From: Trissonchulus latispiculum
Taxonomy: Eukaryota; Nematoda; Enoplea; Enoplida; Ironidae
Assembly: GCA_030248195.1 (NCBI GenBank)
Contig: JASAND010021340.1
Span: forward strand, 62,001 to 126,000
Reading direction: 5' to 3'
DNA length: 64,000 bases
Shown here: positions 13,194 through 24,371 of the stretch, in pieces
Numbering within the stretch: the stretch's first letter is position 1
How the letters are laid out: the number at the start of each line of letters is the position of its first letter
Translations under genes and position numbers: made by a program
Notes under the pieces: model-generated
Database searches by the model: none
Seen by the model: the letters and a program-made list of their open reading frames with translations, nothing else
Told to the model about the DNA's origin: nothing

Positions 13194-16100
13194 AAGTAAA
13201 TGTGACAGCTTGTTTTCATATCAAAATATTACCAAATCTATGGTAATCCCAATCTGTCGATGTAATCTGTAATTCACACAAGTGCAATATATAGTACATA
13301 TGTGCCAATGAACTGGTGCAATGAATTTAGATGCTTTAAGTTCTTGTTTGTGACGGTTCATTGAATCTCGTAAAATGTGAACTTTGGCTCAAGTAATGCC
13401 TTAACGGTCTCAAATTTGCGAAATTGCCAAAATTAAAGAAGTATGGGTCAAGTGCGTCTACCAAACCTCAGTGGGTCGCGAGTCAGAGGTCCGCAGGGCA
13501 GGTTACAGGTACCCGCGGGTCACAACATTGAGATCTAGTTTCAACTCTGAAGGGTGCGGTGTGGTGTTGTTCACCGGACTTGTTTAGTTCGAATTCGCAA
13601 ATGACCAGAACCCGCTGACACATGAAAAATCGAACGTCAACCTGTGACCTTTGGAGTTTGGCTGATACTATAATGGGCCACCAAAACACCTCTGTTGCCT
13701 ATTTTAGCTTGTTTTAAGATATTTCTAAAGATGCCGATCTGTCTAGCAAAAATTATCATATATAGATTTAATTTGTCATCAATTAATTTATGTGTCCTTC
13801 CACTGGTCGTAAAGTTTGTCTATGCCAATGTCTTATAATTTTGGCGCTTGAATAATATTCAATAATAATAATAATAATAATAATAAATTAGATTGAGTTT
13901 AAGTTAAATTTGACTGTTAGACATTTTTGTTTCCAGTGGAATCAAATGAGAAGAGGAAGACTTAGGATCTGATTTTTTGAGAGTGCGTGAGTGTGCAGTT
14001 TTATAAGTTGAATTATGGTTTCTGTAAGTTTTATAAATTTATTAGCAGCTATTTTTCAGCGGAACCTGCCCGCTGAGCTTCCTAACATTCGTTTCATTTT
14101 AGTGTTATTTTATGAAAAACAAATTAGTGCCTTTCAGCCAGGCGAGGTCCAAATGGTCCCTAAGCTTTTATTAAATTACAGGAAAGAGGGCAAACTGGCT
14201 AACTTGGCCAAGTTTGAGCTTTTTTCTGCTGACTTCTTCCAAATTAGATGCTTTCACAATGAGCCTGGAGCACTACAAAAATTCAGCTAAAAGTTTTGAC
14301 GCAACTGTCCTTTTCACCCATTCAAAGAGTTCCTCTTTTTCCTCTCAGAATTAAATGTACCTTTCACATTTTCTAAATTTGGCTTCGCATAAAAAATTGA
14401 ATACTGCCGTCGGTAGGGTGTAAGATTAGGTAGCTGAAGTTGTATTCTTTCTCTGTACAGTTTGGATACCTTTTTACGTACGTTTTCACAGGTTGAGGCA
14501 GAGGTATGGTTTGATTGAAAAATAAAAAGCTAAATGTGACAGTAACTTTGATTGCAGATGATAAATCCTCGAATCCAAGCGTTTTGATTAATCCAAAGAA
14601 ATCGTTTCACTCAATTTCTCTAATTTTCTAATTAATATACGCCTCCAACTGTGAAGCATTATTGGATATTTCGATTCAACCTTTTGCTGGCTTTAGTTTG
14701 TTTTGAGAACATGAAAAGTCTAATCAGTAGGGGAAAAGAACCTCTTTCGGCCGGAACACAAGTGTCTTAACAAGCTTGAGGCACCTCAGCCAATACCGCA
14801 TCTATTTGTCTCCAGTAGAAACTCTGCGATAGTACATATCTCCGGTTGTCTTGCTTATTTCTAACCTTCGTGGCTTTTAGCTTTCCGAGGCTCTCTGATT
14901 AAGCAGTTTTCCTTGAATGACTCTTATTTTGAACGATAATCTAGTGATTACTAATAGTTCCTTGCTTTGTTGTAAACATTTCTTTGCTGTTCCATTCCAG
15001 TCTTCTTGTTTTCAGGGAAAATTCTTTTTGGTAACGCTGTAGGGCTTGGCTTATCCCCCTTCTTTAATCTTTAATGACGAACTTATTCTTCTTGCATTGG
15101 CACAATTAGTACTGAGAGAGCAGAAATCAGACGGGGGGCTAATGATATGTTAAGCATATACTTAATTCCACTTTCTGAGCATCAGATTGATTCGGTGGGC
15201 AGCACAAGTCACATCCTCTTGTGGGAAACAAACAAAATAATTACATTTTCTCCAGTTAAGCTTCTTTTCGGACACAGCATTTCAAAATTTTTCATTTTTC
15301 CCTTGCATAATGAGCTTACCTAGCTTTCCTACGCATTGATGACGAACCATTTCGACTTTCACCAAAAAATTAGGACTATGTTAAAACTTTTGAGTTTGGA
15401 AAGATTCATTGAAGAAATACACTTTGTCTCTGTCAACACGTAACATCGGGTCACCAATCACTCATAATGCTCGTTAATTGTAAAGGATTATTTTATGAAA
15501 GCAGTGAAAAACCAGTTGTCACTATTGTAAGCAAATACTATAATAGTTCAAATATATAATTTGCATTAATTATTGGTATTAACCTTTTAGCCTCTCCTTT
15601 AATCTTCTTCTCTGCCTCTTTTCCACTGCAGCTAATGTTCAATTCCTATTAGCACCCTTATTTTACTAAGAGAATAAGTAATGCTAAAAGGACTAGAAAA
15701 TGGATGTGTGTTCAGCAAAGTTTGGACAGCACGGTTTTTATTTCTTGAACTTTAACATTGACCTAAAGACGGGTGCTTTATTTAATCCCAACAAAATTAG
15801 CTTTCAGTTGAATTCATAATTTCTCCCTTTAACTTTGCTGAAACAAAATTCAAAAAAAGTTTAGCCATACCTCTGTTCTAACTAAAGCCATTCTAAGCCC
15901 CACTTTAGATGCAGAACCCCAGGCTTTCTGCCTTTTAGTTGTTAACATTTTCTTGCTACACTTGTTAAAAAGGCCCTGTCTAATTTCCACTTCAGCCTAA
16001 GCCCACTCAACTCAAATGAAGAAATGAAATCAATTTTTTCGAAAAACTTAATTTCGTTTTGTCGAAAAATTTGTTTGGGAAGTAATAGTTATGCAGTTGC

Positions 16101-17823
16101 AAAACCACTTAGGTTCGAGACTAGATTGCTGGTGACAGCATATGTGGGTAAGTTATCCATATTGCCTTAAAAGAAAATCCAAAAATCCTAAATTTGCGCG
16201 TGACAACTGGGCCTCAAAACGAATTTTTGCGTTTGTAATCTCGTCTACCTTAGCATTCGTAATTGACTAATAGCCTACACAATGACGTATATATACATGA
16301 AGCAATAAATGAGCAGCCTTAATATTCGTTAGGATTAACTTAATAACAAATCATGTTAACCTTTAATAGCTGTTTTCCCCCAACTGCATAACAACAACCT
16401 TCTCCGTCTGTAATACACTTCTACTGCTTTTACTTGAGGGTGTTCATTCTTTTGTATTCTGTGCGCAGTCTTCCCCTCTCTCACTAGGCAAAATTGGTCA
16501 TGCGTCTTCTTACAAAATATATTACCAAGTAACTCCTCGTAGTTAAAAGGACCACCACCATCAGACTGAGCAAATAGTGTCTTACTAATGATTCTCCATG
16601 TCTACTTTTAGAGTAGTTTCTGATAGCACCCTTTAAATGTGGACGTTCTCCCTACTGTTGTTGACGATTTAATAAAGGGGATGGGGCCGTAAAAACTTTT
16701 ATTGCCTTTATCCTAAAAGTTAACTCATTAACAGTTTGATCAGAATCAATTTGAGCCTATCTTTGAGAATAAATTTTAGCTATTAGTAAAAGTGGTTGAG
16801 GTTAAGGGTGTTTTTGAGGGAATTGTCTAGGCATTTTCTCTGTTTCCGTTGTAACAGCTTTTGACGAATCGAAGCTAATTCCGAAATTTATATGCCGAAA
16901 GCCGGAATTTAAGAAAAAATACAACAGCTACAACTACTAACTACTAAAACTTTTCAAAGCAGATTTTTAGGAACGAAATATAAGAAAATATTTGATTAAA
17001 AATATGTACTTAGTTTTCTTGGATTGAAGGTTGGTGAGGTGATTACGAAGACAAGAGATGCCACAGTCATGCTACTGCCATTTTAGAAACGAAATTTGTG
17101 AGATTTCTCTGACCCGACAAAGCCAATTTTGCAATCTCCAGTTAGAATCAATTTGGCGGAACCTACCATTCCATGAAATTGATGCAGCTAAAATATTATT
17201 TGTCAGCTACTTATACAAAAAGATTAAATTGGCATTGGTATTTGCACTGCATATCGGATTGCAGAAGAGTAAGCCACTAGTAAGCAATATAAGCAAGTGA
17301 GCAATGTCTGTAACGCATTTGAAGGGGTCCCTTTTGAGGAGAGGACCTTTTTGGCAATCCCCACAAAACGGAGTCCTCAGTTTGACAATAAGCAGGAACT
17401 ACCGTAATCCTCTCTGTAAGTGGACATCTTTTTCTTGTCCACGTCCACAGTTGTTCACCAGTATCGCGTGTCCACTTGTCCACAAAGACTGGGTCCATAC
17501 TATCTACAAGATATGTGCAGGAGGGAACCTTGGAGGGGAACCTCCGGATAATGCATCCATGGCGCGCTTTTCGCATCTTGCTTCCAGAAGTCAACGAAAA
17601 TTATGGAAGTGCTGATTTTTTATTTTTTTGAAAAAAAACAGAAATAAAAACTAAGAAGCAATCCATCGATTTTCTTTATTCCTTTTTAGAATACTTTGAA
17701 TGATCGCGAGTGCAGAGTTCCCATATTTATAACAATCGGATGATCGCATAATTAATAATCAGAGATTTATGTCACTCTAACGTTATAGTTTTTGTCCGCA
17801 TTTGTCCACGCTTGTCCATGTGG
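13194..17823. other. Non-coding, AT-rich stretch
   Basis: No gene is supported. An AAT trinucleotide run lies at 13861-13886. Open frames at 14015-14290 and 17058-17615 show no domain, and those near 17277-17615 are open on both strands. The text around 17320-17425 (GGGGTCC, ACCGTAATCCTCTCT) weakly resembles words in the inverted minisatellite at 51540-52040 and may be a decayed relative. Confidence 0.45.
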
Positions 17824-18721
17824 CAGAGTTGGCAAATGGGACAAATTCTCCGATCCCATCCCATCCCATCCCACCAGATTTTCAAATTCACCGTCCCATC
17901 CCATCCCATTTGTCCGAACTTGCTTTTTCCAATCCCATATAATCCCACTTGCAGTATTTGACCTTACAATCGCTGTAGCATTGAAATTTTAATATTGGCA
18001 TCGCATAAGGTCTTAAGGTGGGGCCATCCTTTTGTGAGGGGAATTTTGAAACGCAATAAACTTTCGTAATTTTGCGAGTTGGAAGTATATATACATATGA
18101 CACATCGTTTTAATGCTTATAATCAGTAATTACGAAAAAGCGAAATTATGCCAAAAACCAGCAAATTTTTTGACACACTAACTAAATATAGACCATCAAA
18201 CATTGGGCATCGATTTCTCAAAACTATAGAATCTCATTTTGTGCCATGATATGAAGGGTGTGGGTCGAGGGAAACTTTATGGATTTGGCTCACACCAGGT
18301 CTTAGTACTCCAGAAAATCCGCCAAATGTGCGATGAGACGAAATTTTGAAACTTCGCATTGAGTATTCTTGCAGCTGGTGAAGTTCAAGTCAAGATAAGT
18401 CCCTCCGCAATACTGCGAATTTTCATACTGCCAAAACTTACGCGAATCCATGGGGTAGTTTTTAGAAATTGATGTTTAATTCAAAATAATCGCCGTTTTG
18501 TCAAATGGGTTTTTCGGACACTCTAGCTTAAAGCAACGAACTCCAGCTAATATTCATTAATAAAATGTGCTATTAGATTGTATAAATTGAGTGGCTGAAT
18601 CGACTGAGTATCAAAATTCTCCGTAAGATTTGGCAGTGATTTTGACAAAACTGATTTCCTCAAATGGCCATTTTTGATCTCCAAAATTATTTATGGCTTA
18701 AGGAGGCACAGTTGACTAGCG

Positions 18722-18734
18722 AAAAATTGCTTTA
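18722..18734. repeat. LINE target-site duplication, left copy
   Basis: AAAAATTGCTTTA here is repeated exactly at 23110-23122 at the far side of the LINE. A 13-bp perfect duplication indicates a recent insertion. Confidence 0.85.
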
Positions 18735-21700
18735 TTTTTTTTTTTTTTTTTTTGCTGATGGCTCACCCACTGTTAGGCTCACAAAGTGGCCCGTAAGTGG
18801 TGCTCTCCGCAGACCGTAGTCGAGAGGCAGAGAGGCGAAGATCACGGACAGAAAACATGATCCCCGAGCAAGCTACCGTACGGTTATTTCAGTCACTCCC
18901 AGGGCAGCAACATTCGGTCTTCGAAAGCTGCTGCCCCCCGCTTGGCAATAGCAACTAGGAGGGCTGAAAACTACGTAAGCCTGCTCGAAAGGCCTGGGTA
19001 AAAAGTCGGCTGCAGAAGTAAAGAGGGGTTCAGGAGCGACGAGCCTGTATAGGAAAGTAGGAAAAATGGTCTGTGAAGATGCTGAAAATAAATAAAAATA
19101 GAGGACACTGAAAGGTTTGATCTAGCACGTTACGCTAGAGCTGCTTTTATGAGTGACTTAAAACTGTTCCAATGGAATTGTCACGGGTTAAGCTACAAAC
19201 TGACTGAATTTCGTGACTTGCTGAGAACAGAAAGAATAAAAATTGCATGCCTGCAGGAAACCTTTTTAACAGAACAAATTGCTCCCTCTTTTCCTGGTTT
19301 TACGGCCTACAGATTGGATCGCCCTGGTCATGGAGGAGGGTTATTGTGTTTGGTAGAGAGGACAATTTGCAGTAGACTATGTAAGGCGGAGGTTGTTGAT
19401 GGGGTGGAATTCATGGTTGTGCAAATATTTGTCAGGAACTTGACCTTTTTTGTTATCAACTACTACTGCCCCCGTACATCAGAGTTGGACTTACATTGTA
19501 TGCAGGATGTGCAGGGTCCTACTATTGTTTTTGGTGACTTTAACAGCAGACACTTACGATGGGGATACGGCAATTGTGACAATCGTGGTAATCACCTTGC
19601 CAATATTGCTGATGACCTTTCGTTTGGTATTTGTCAAGAAATGGTTGCCACTTCCACTTACTTGCACGGCAAAGACCCCACCCAACGGTACAATCCTGAC
19701 TTGACCCTACTACGACTTCCCGATCGTATCACTTGGTCCTTAGCCACAGGGGACTCTCTTGGCTCTGATCATCGAAGCTTGACATTGACGTTGAATTTGC
19801 AGCCTCCCACCGCAAGAGCCGTCCGACGTCCTGCATTCGATCGCGTTAACTGGGACACTTTTAAGATTAGTTTCGACAAGAATTTGAAATCTCTGATACC
19901 ATCCCTTTTTGACATCCAAGATCCGTCTCTGTTGGCATCTCGCTTTGAGAAGGCGCTTCATTTAACCACGGCCTCTACCGTTCCCTTAACAAGAGTGCTT
20001 GTCTCATCTTTGCGTCCTTCTTTGTCAATAGCCGCCAAAAGAGCTATCGCAATTCGTCGCCGCGCTTTAAGAGTTTACCTACAAACAAAAAATCCCACAG
20101 CCAAGAAGGCATACAATTTCTATAAGTCGCGGGCTCAAAGAATAGTCAGAAAGCGTCGTAGAGAGGTCTGGTCAAAACGATTGGCGTCTTTGAGTGCGCG
20201 GCGAAAGCCACGAGAACTATACAACTTGTATCGTCAGCTGGGTGGCAATTTGAAGAGGGAGTCAAATTTTCCCTTACGGGATGAGCAGGGAGTACTGCAA
20301 AGTGGTTATGGGTCTAGAGCAAAAATACTGTGCAACCATTTTTCAAATGTAGGTGCAGACCCTTCTGGGCCGGCTGACGATAAAGCTACCTCTTCAGTCG
20401 ATGATCAAAAGAAGGGTCCTTATCATCGATGCTTTGACGAAGACATACAATTAAAAGAACTAGAATTTGCATTAAAGTCCTTAAAAGTTAAAAGTTCACC
20501 AGGGAAAGATAAGATTTTTAATGAATATCTGCAACACTCAGGAGATTATGCCAAAACAGTGATGCTTAGACTATTTAATTTGATATGGCATACGCGACAA
20601 ATTCCAAACGGATGGCTAAACGGAATAGTAATTCCCATTTTGAAACCTGGAAAGAACAGTTCGGATCCTACCAGTTATAGACCCATTTGCTTGTTGAGTT
20701 GCTTATCTAAACTTTTGGAAAGAATAATTTCTGGACGGCTTGTTTGGTGGTTGGAGAAGCACAGTATAATTGCCAAAGAGCAAGCTGGATTTAGAAAGGG
20801 ACATTGTGGTATTATGCAGACACTAAACTTGTGTGCTGATCTTCAGCGAGCGTTTGAGCGACGCGAATGTATTGCTGCCGTATTTCTTGATCTTGCTAAA
20901 GCTTACGACAGAGTTGATAGGAAAAAACTTAAAAAGAAACTGGAGATGATTGGGATTGGCGGGAAATTATTGGGTTACCTTCAGCTGTTGCTAGGCAAGC
21001 GGACCATTCAGGTACGCCTGGGGAATCTTCTCTCGCACCCCAGACCCGTGAAGAGAGGGGTTCCACAGGGAAGTGTGTTGAGCCCTTTCCTATTCCTAAT
21101 TATAATGAATGACTTACCTCACCAAATTCACAAAACTATCAATAACACTGTGACCCTGGAGTATTGGCCAGAGATTCCTAACTGTAAGATTGGCGTTAGT
21201 ATGTTTGCTGACGACGTCGTTATATGGGTTAGCCACCGTGATCAGCGTATCGCCCAAAGTGTTCTTCAATCTGCTCTTAACATTACCGAGAAATGGTCCC
21301 ACCAAAACAATATGGAAATAAGTTTAGATAAAACATATGCTATGCTGTTCTCTCGAAGACGAACTGACCAACCTGATCGACTTTTATTACGGCTCAGAAA
21401 CACTGATCTTCGTATTGTAAAGTCAGTGAAATATTTGGGGGTAATACTTGATCCTAAATTAAGTTGGCGGGACCATATATCAAAACTGAAGGCTAGAGTG
21501 AATCAGAGACTGACTATTTTAAAACGGCTAGCCTCCTCCAAGTGGGGGGCTCAAAGGCAGACTCTCAAAGATACCTATATTACTGCCATAAGACCTGTAA
21601 TAGAGTACGGATGCGAACTGTGGGGTCAGGGTTCGACGACTATGGTTAATGATGTAAGCACATTGCAAAACAAAGCACTACGGATGATCTCCGGTTGTTT

Positions 21701-23109
21701 ACAAAGCACTCCTATCTGGTTTATGGAGTTGGATACCAAGATTCCTCCATTAACCCAGCGGATTGAATGTGCCCAAGTGTGCCTGTTTGAACGGCTTAAT
21801 GGAATGCCTGAATCAACTATCGGTCCAGATATTCTTGATCCTGGACCTACCACTAATTTAAAGAACCGCAATTGGGTACAGACAGTGAGCCTACTGCGGG
21901 ACTCCTATCCAGCTCCCAAGGGAATAAGGTCGGTGGCAGATGAGCCGATGTGCCCCTTCCTGTCATCGCAAGTTACTGTAGATACAGAGCTGTGTCGTTT
22001 AATTGCAAACTTAACCACTGCTGAAAAGAAGAGTTTTACGCTGGCTAAGATCAATTGGTTCAAGCCGGAAAGCTTCACAAGAATTTTTACCGACGCCTCT
22101 GTACAGGGACCTCCCGGGCGTGCTGGTGCAGGGGTGGTGGTTGTGGCGCACGGTAACCGAGAAGTGTTTGGGGTGCCACTTGGGCCTCAAGCCTCGACGT
22201 GTGACGCCGAACTCGAAGCTATTTATGAAGGTCTTTCCATTTGCAAGGATTTGAACCTTTGTGCGCAGAGTGTGGTCGTACTTAGTGATAGCCTGTCAGC
22301 AATCCACAGAATTTCAGCAGGTAATCCAAAGATTATCCAGATGGTAGAAAGTCTTCAAATGCCTATAAAGTTCGTGTGGATTCCCGGACACGTGGGGGTC
22401 GGTGGTAATGAACTAGCCGATCGTGCTGCAAAGTATGCCGCATCTCTGGATCAACCGGACCCTTCTACTTACTCTACTAGAACAAGCATACGAATAATTA
22501 AAAAGGCGTCGTGGCGCAAATGGCATTATGATAAAAGTGGCCCTAAAACTGACCCTAGACACAAACTTCTACAAAATGCACCCAGCACAGCAATTGACAA
22601 ACTACCCAGAGAAGGCCAAACAATCATAGCACGTCTTAGGAGTGGACATTTTAATCTTGCGGGAAACCCCGGCGAACGGATTATTTGTCAGTGTGGGGCC
22701 ACAGTGACCCGGGAGCATTGCCTATCTGAGGGTATCCTACTTAAAGGCTTTCGAGAAGCTGTTTGGCCTGGTGGTTTCCCCGGCATTGAAACTGCGCTGT
22801 GGGGGGGATTTTCGGATTTAAGCAAGACTCTGGGATTCATTAAAGCCTGTGGACTGAAGCATTTAATTTAATATGTTTTCTCATGCGCCACTCTTGGAGT
22901 GTGGAGTGGGTGTGAGTTTCATAAAGCGGTTTTGTTTTCTCTATGTGTTAGTTAGAACAAAATTATTGAAATAACTATATGTCGTCCGACTGGGCTCCGG
23001 CCTAAGCGGCTGAAGTATCAAATTGTTTAAGTCAAAGTTAAAAGGAATATTAAAACTTATCTTTATAGTCAGCCGTTTGATGCGAGCACCGGATCAGATC
23101 TCCGAAAAA
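18735..23109 (+). mobile_element. Full-length RNase H-encoding LINE (I/R1-type group)
   Basis: The element lies between two copies of AAAAATTGCTTTA and ends in a short A run. It begins with a 19-base T run, which is odd for a LINE 5' end. About 395 bases of GC-richer leader follow, then one intact 1240-codon ORF (19149-22871) and a 240-base 3' UTR. No separate ORF1 is found; the leader has only a short frame (about 18858-18960). The intact ORF and perfect duplication suggest recent mobility. Confidence 0.85.
19149..22871 (+). CDS. LINE ORF2: endonuclease-reverse transcriptase-RNase H polyprotein, 1240 aa
   Basis: This protein would nick the target DNA, prime reverse transcription there and trim RNA. 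Residues about 4-225 form the exonuclease-endonuclease-phosphatase domain, with the start LKLFQWNCHGL, CLQETFL, GDFNSRH and a late SDHRSL motif. The reverse transcriptase spans about 450-750: SSPGKDKI, YRPICLLS, LDLAKAYDRVD, GVPQGSVLSP and the catalytic FADD near residues 686-689. RNase H spans about 977-1095, with the acidic set D982, E1021, D1047 and D1091, and H1081 in PGHVGVGGNELAD. A Cys/His-containing tail follows (C-Q-C then H-C near 1190-1205). No stop or frameshift is present, so it appears full length for the RNase H-bearing clades (I, R1, Tad, Outcast, Ingi). Exact clade needs a tree. Confidence 0.93.
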   Translation: MSDLKLFQWNCHGLSYKLTEFRDLLRTERIKIACLQETFLTEQIAPSFPGFTAYRLDRPGHGGGLLCLVERTICSRLCKAEVVDGVEFMVVQIFVRNLTFFVINYYCPRTSELDLHCMQDVQGPTIVFGDFNSRHLRWGYGNCDNRGNHLANIADDLSFGICQEMVATSTYLHGKDPTQRYNPDLTLLRLPDRITWSLATGDSLGSDHRSLTLTLNLQPPTARAVRRPAFDRVNWDTFKISFDKNLKSLIPSLFDIQDPSLLASRFEKALHLTTASTVPLTRVLVSSLRPSLSIAAKRAIAIRRRALRVYLQTKNPTAKKAYNFYKSRAQRIVRKRRREVWSKRLASLSARRKPRELYNLYRQLGGNLKRESNFPLRDEQGVLQSGYGSRAKILCNHFSNVGADPSGPADDKATSSVDDQKKGPYHRCFDEDIQLKELEFALKSLKVKSSPGKDKIFNEYLQHSGDYAKTVMLRLFNLIWHTRQIPNGWLNGIVIPILKPGKNSSDPTSYRPICLLSCLSKLLERIISGRLVWWLEKHSIIAKEQAGFRKGHCGIMQTLNLCADLQRAFERRECIAAVFLDLAKAYDRVDRKKLKKKLEMIGIGGKLLGYLQLLLGKRTIQVRLGNLLSHPRPVKRGVPQGSVLSPFLFLIIMNDLPHQIHKTINNTVTLEYWPEIPNCKIGVSMFADDVVIWVSHRDQRIAQSVLQSALNITEKWSHQNNMEISLDKTYAMLFSRRRTDQPDRLLLRLRNTDLRIVKSVKYLGVILDPKLSWRDHISKLKARVNQRLTILKRLASSKWGAQRQTLKDTYITAIRPVIEYGCELWGQGSTTMVNDVSTLQNKALRMISGCLQSTPIWFMELDTKIPPLTQRIECAQVCLFERLNGMPESTIGPDILDPGPTTNLKNRNWVQTVSLLRDSYPAPKGIRSVADEPMCPFLSSQVTVDTELCRLIANLTTAEKKSFTLAKINWFKPESFTRIFTDASVQGPPGRAGAGVVVVAHGNREVFGVPLGPQASTCDAELEAIYEGLSICKDLNLCAQSVVVLSDSLSAIHRISAGNPKIIQMVESLQMPIKFVWIPGHVGVGGNELADRAAKYAASLDQPDPSTYSTRTSIRIIKKASWRKWHYDKSGPKTDPRHKLLQNAPSTAIDKLPREGQTIIARLRSGHFNLAGNPGERIICQCGATVTREHCLSEGILLKGFREAVWPGGFPGIETALWGGFSDLSKTLGFIKACGLKHLI

Positions 23110-23678
23110 AAAAATTGCTTTAATTGGCTGCAGAACGCCCGTACTCGCTCATATTCGAATTGCACACAGCTGATGGCTTGCACTTGCGGAGAACTGAACG
23201 AAACAACTCAAATTTTAACTTGAAATGCACGACATATATATGTGGTTAGTTTGAGAACGAACGTTTCATACCGAACTGAGGGAATATATAGTGGCAAAAA
23301 CCAAAGATTTTTATCTTTTCACCAAAAAATGCGGAAATGTTAAAAGAGCACCACATTTGAAAAGTTTCATCAACTTTCATCATAAAAATTGGAGCCTGTA
23401 AGGTTACATTTGCACAAAGTGATACCAGCACCTTAAAGAGCTCCATGCTCGTAGTCATCAAAACGCCAATGACGAAAGTGAACAAACATTTTTATACCAA
23501 ATTTACCAAAATATTGCACTTTTTCAAACTTTGGAAACGGAATATGAAGGCGTTGCAAGGCAACATGATCCCACAAAATCCCACTGATCCCACATGGGAT
23601 GAGTTTTCAATCCCATCCCATCCCATCCCATCCCATCCCATGGGATCCCATGGGATCCCATCCCAGATGCCAACACTG

Positions 23679-24371
23679 CCATGTGGGCAAGCACCATGTC
23701 CGTGCCCACTGGACCCGCGGGTCCCTGCGCCCATTTGACAACTCTGCTTCGACTCTTTCATCTATCTCCTCCCCAGTTGGCTACTCCCTTCCTCCCTCCT
23801 CCCAAGCTGGGAGCATTTACTTATTCTGGTCGTGCCGGGCGCCTACAGTCAACGTAAAGAACAGAAGCCTTCTAGTAGCTTACTTTTCTAGTACAATAGT
23901 GCAATTATTATGCTCTCTTGGTACTTACTATGTAAGAAAATAAAGATGCACAGCAACCAGCTTCGGCGCAGTTAAAAAGTTCAATTTTCTGGCAAATTCT
24001 ATTTGCTGCTGGAAGATTCCTTTTGCATCCTGTCTACCTGTGCCATCTGGCCGTCCCGTTGAATTGACATAACACCTGTAGAAGCTATAAAAATAAGCCT
24101 TAATTTGTAGGTTTTCTACCGCTTACACTGTATTTCTGTGTGCTGCCTTTTGTTGCCGGGCTGCTGCCCAAGAGTCGATTTTTATATCCATCTAAATCAA
24201 TGGGATCTCACCTCGGTTGATAATTATTGTGGAAGTCTCTTTCATGTCATGTCAATTATTCATATTTAAACTGTTAAATGTCTATTTAAATTGCCTGCTA
24301 CACTTTATACATTATTTTAGCTACCACCAGATTTACTTTAAATGTCTATTTGTGGTAACTAATAAACTTTG
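23679..24371. other. Region between the hAT element and the GPCR
   Basis: It holds a possible decayed relative of the MITE seen at 51475-52147: text near 23860-23925 resembles that element's terminal AGTAGCTTAC and GTGCAATTAT words. No coding exon is recognised. Confidence 0.4.
24310..24320 (+). promoter_or_regulatory. Possible 3' splice acceptor 51 nt upstream of the GPCR start
   Basis: CATTATTTTAG is a pyrimidine-rich AG acceptor shortly before the ATG at 24372. It could receive a 5' UTR exon or a trans-spliced leader. This is an inference from position and consensus only. Confidence 0.3.

Larger units (their letters stand above)
17824..23678. mobile_element. hAT-type element with ATCCC subterminal repeats, split by a LINE
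   Basis: The left end reads CAGAGTTGGCAAATGGGA. The right end, read inverted, is CAGTGTTGGCATCTGGGA. The identical 8-mer CCATGTGG lies just outside both ends (17816-17823 and 23679-23686). Just inside each end is an array of ATCCC pentamers (near 17855-17910 and 23609-23665). Removing the LINE at 18735-23109 leaves about 1.48 kb. No hAT transposase motif is seen, so this is a non-autonomous copy. Confidence 0.82.

Noticed and set aside
17277..17615. Overlapping 103-105 codon frames on both strands
   Set aside because: No domain, codon pattern or splice context supports either.
23730..23748. CCCATTTGACAACTCTG as the right end of the 17824 element
   Set aside because: It pairs with the left end, but no target duplication flanks it; the end at 23678 with CCATGTGG on both sides fits better. 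It may be a relic of another copy.
23492..23761. Open frames across the ATCCC array
   Set aside because: Pentamer repeats read open in several frames on both strands.
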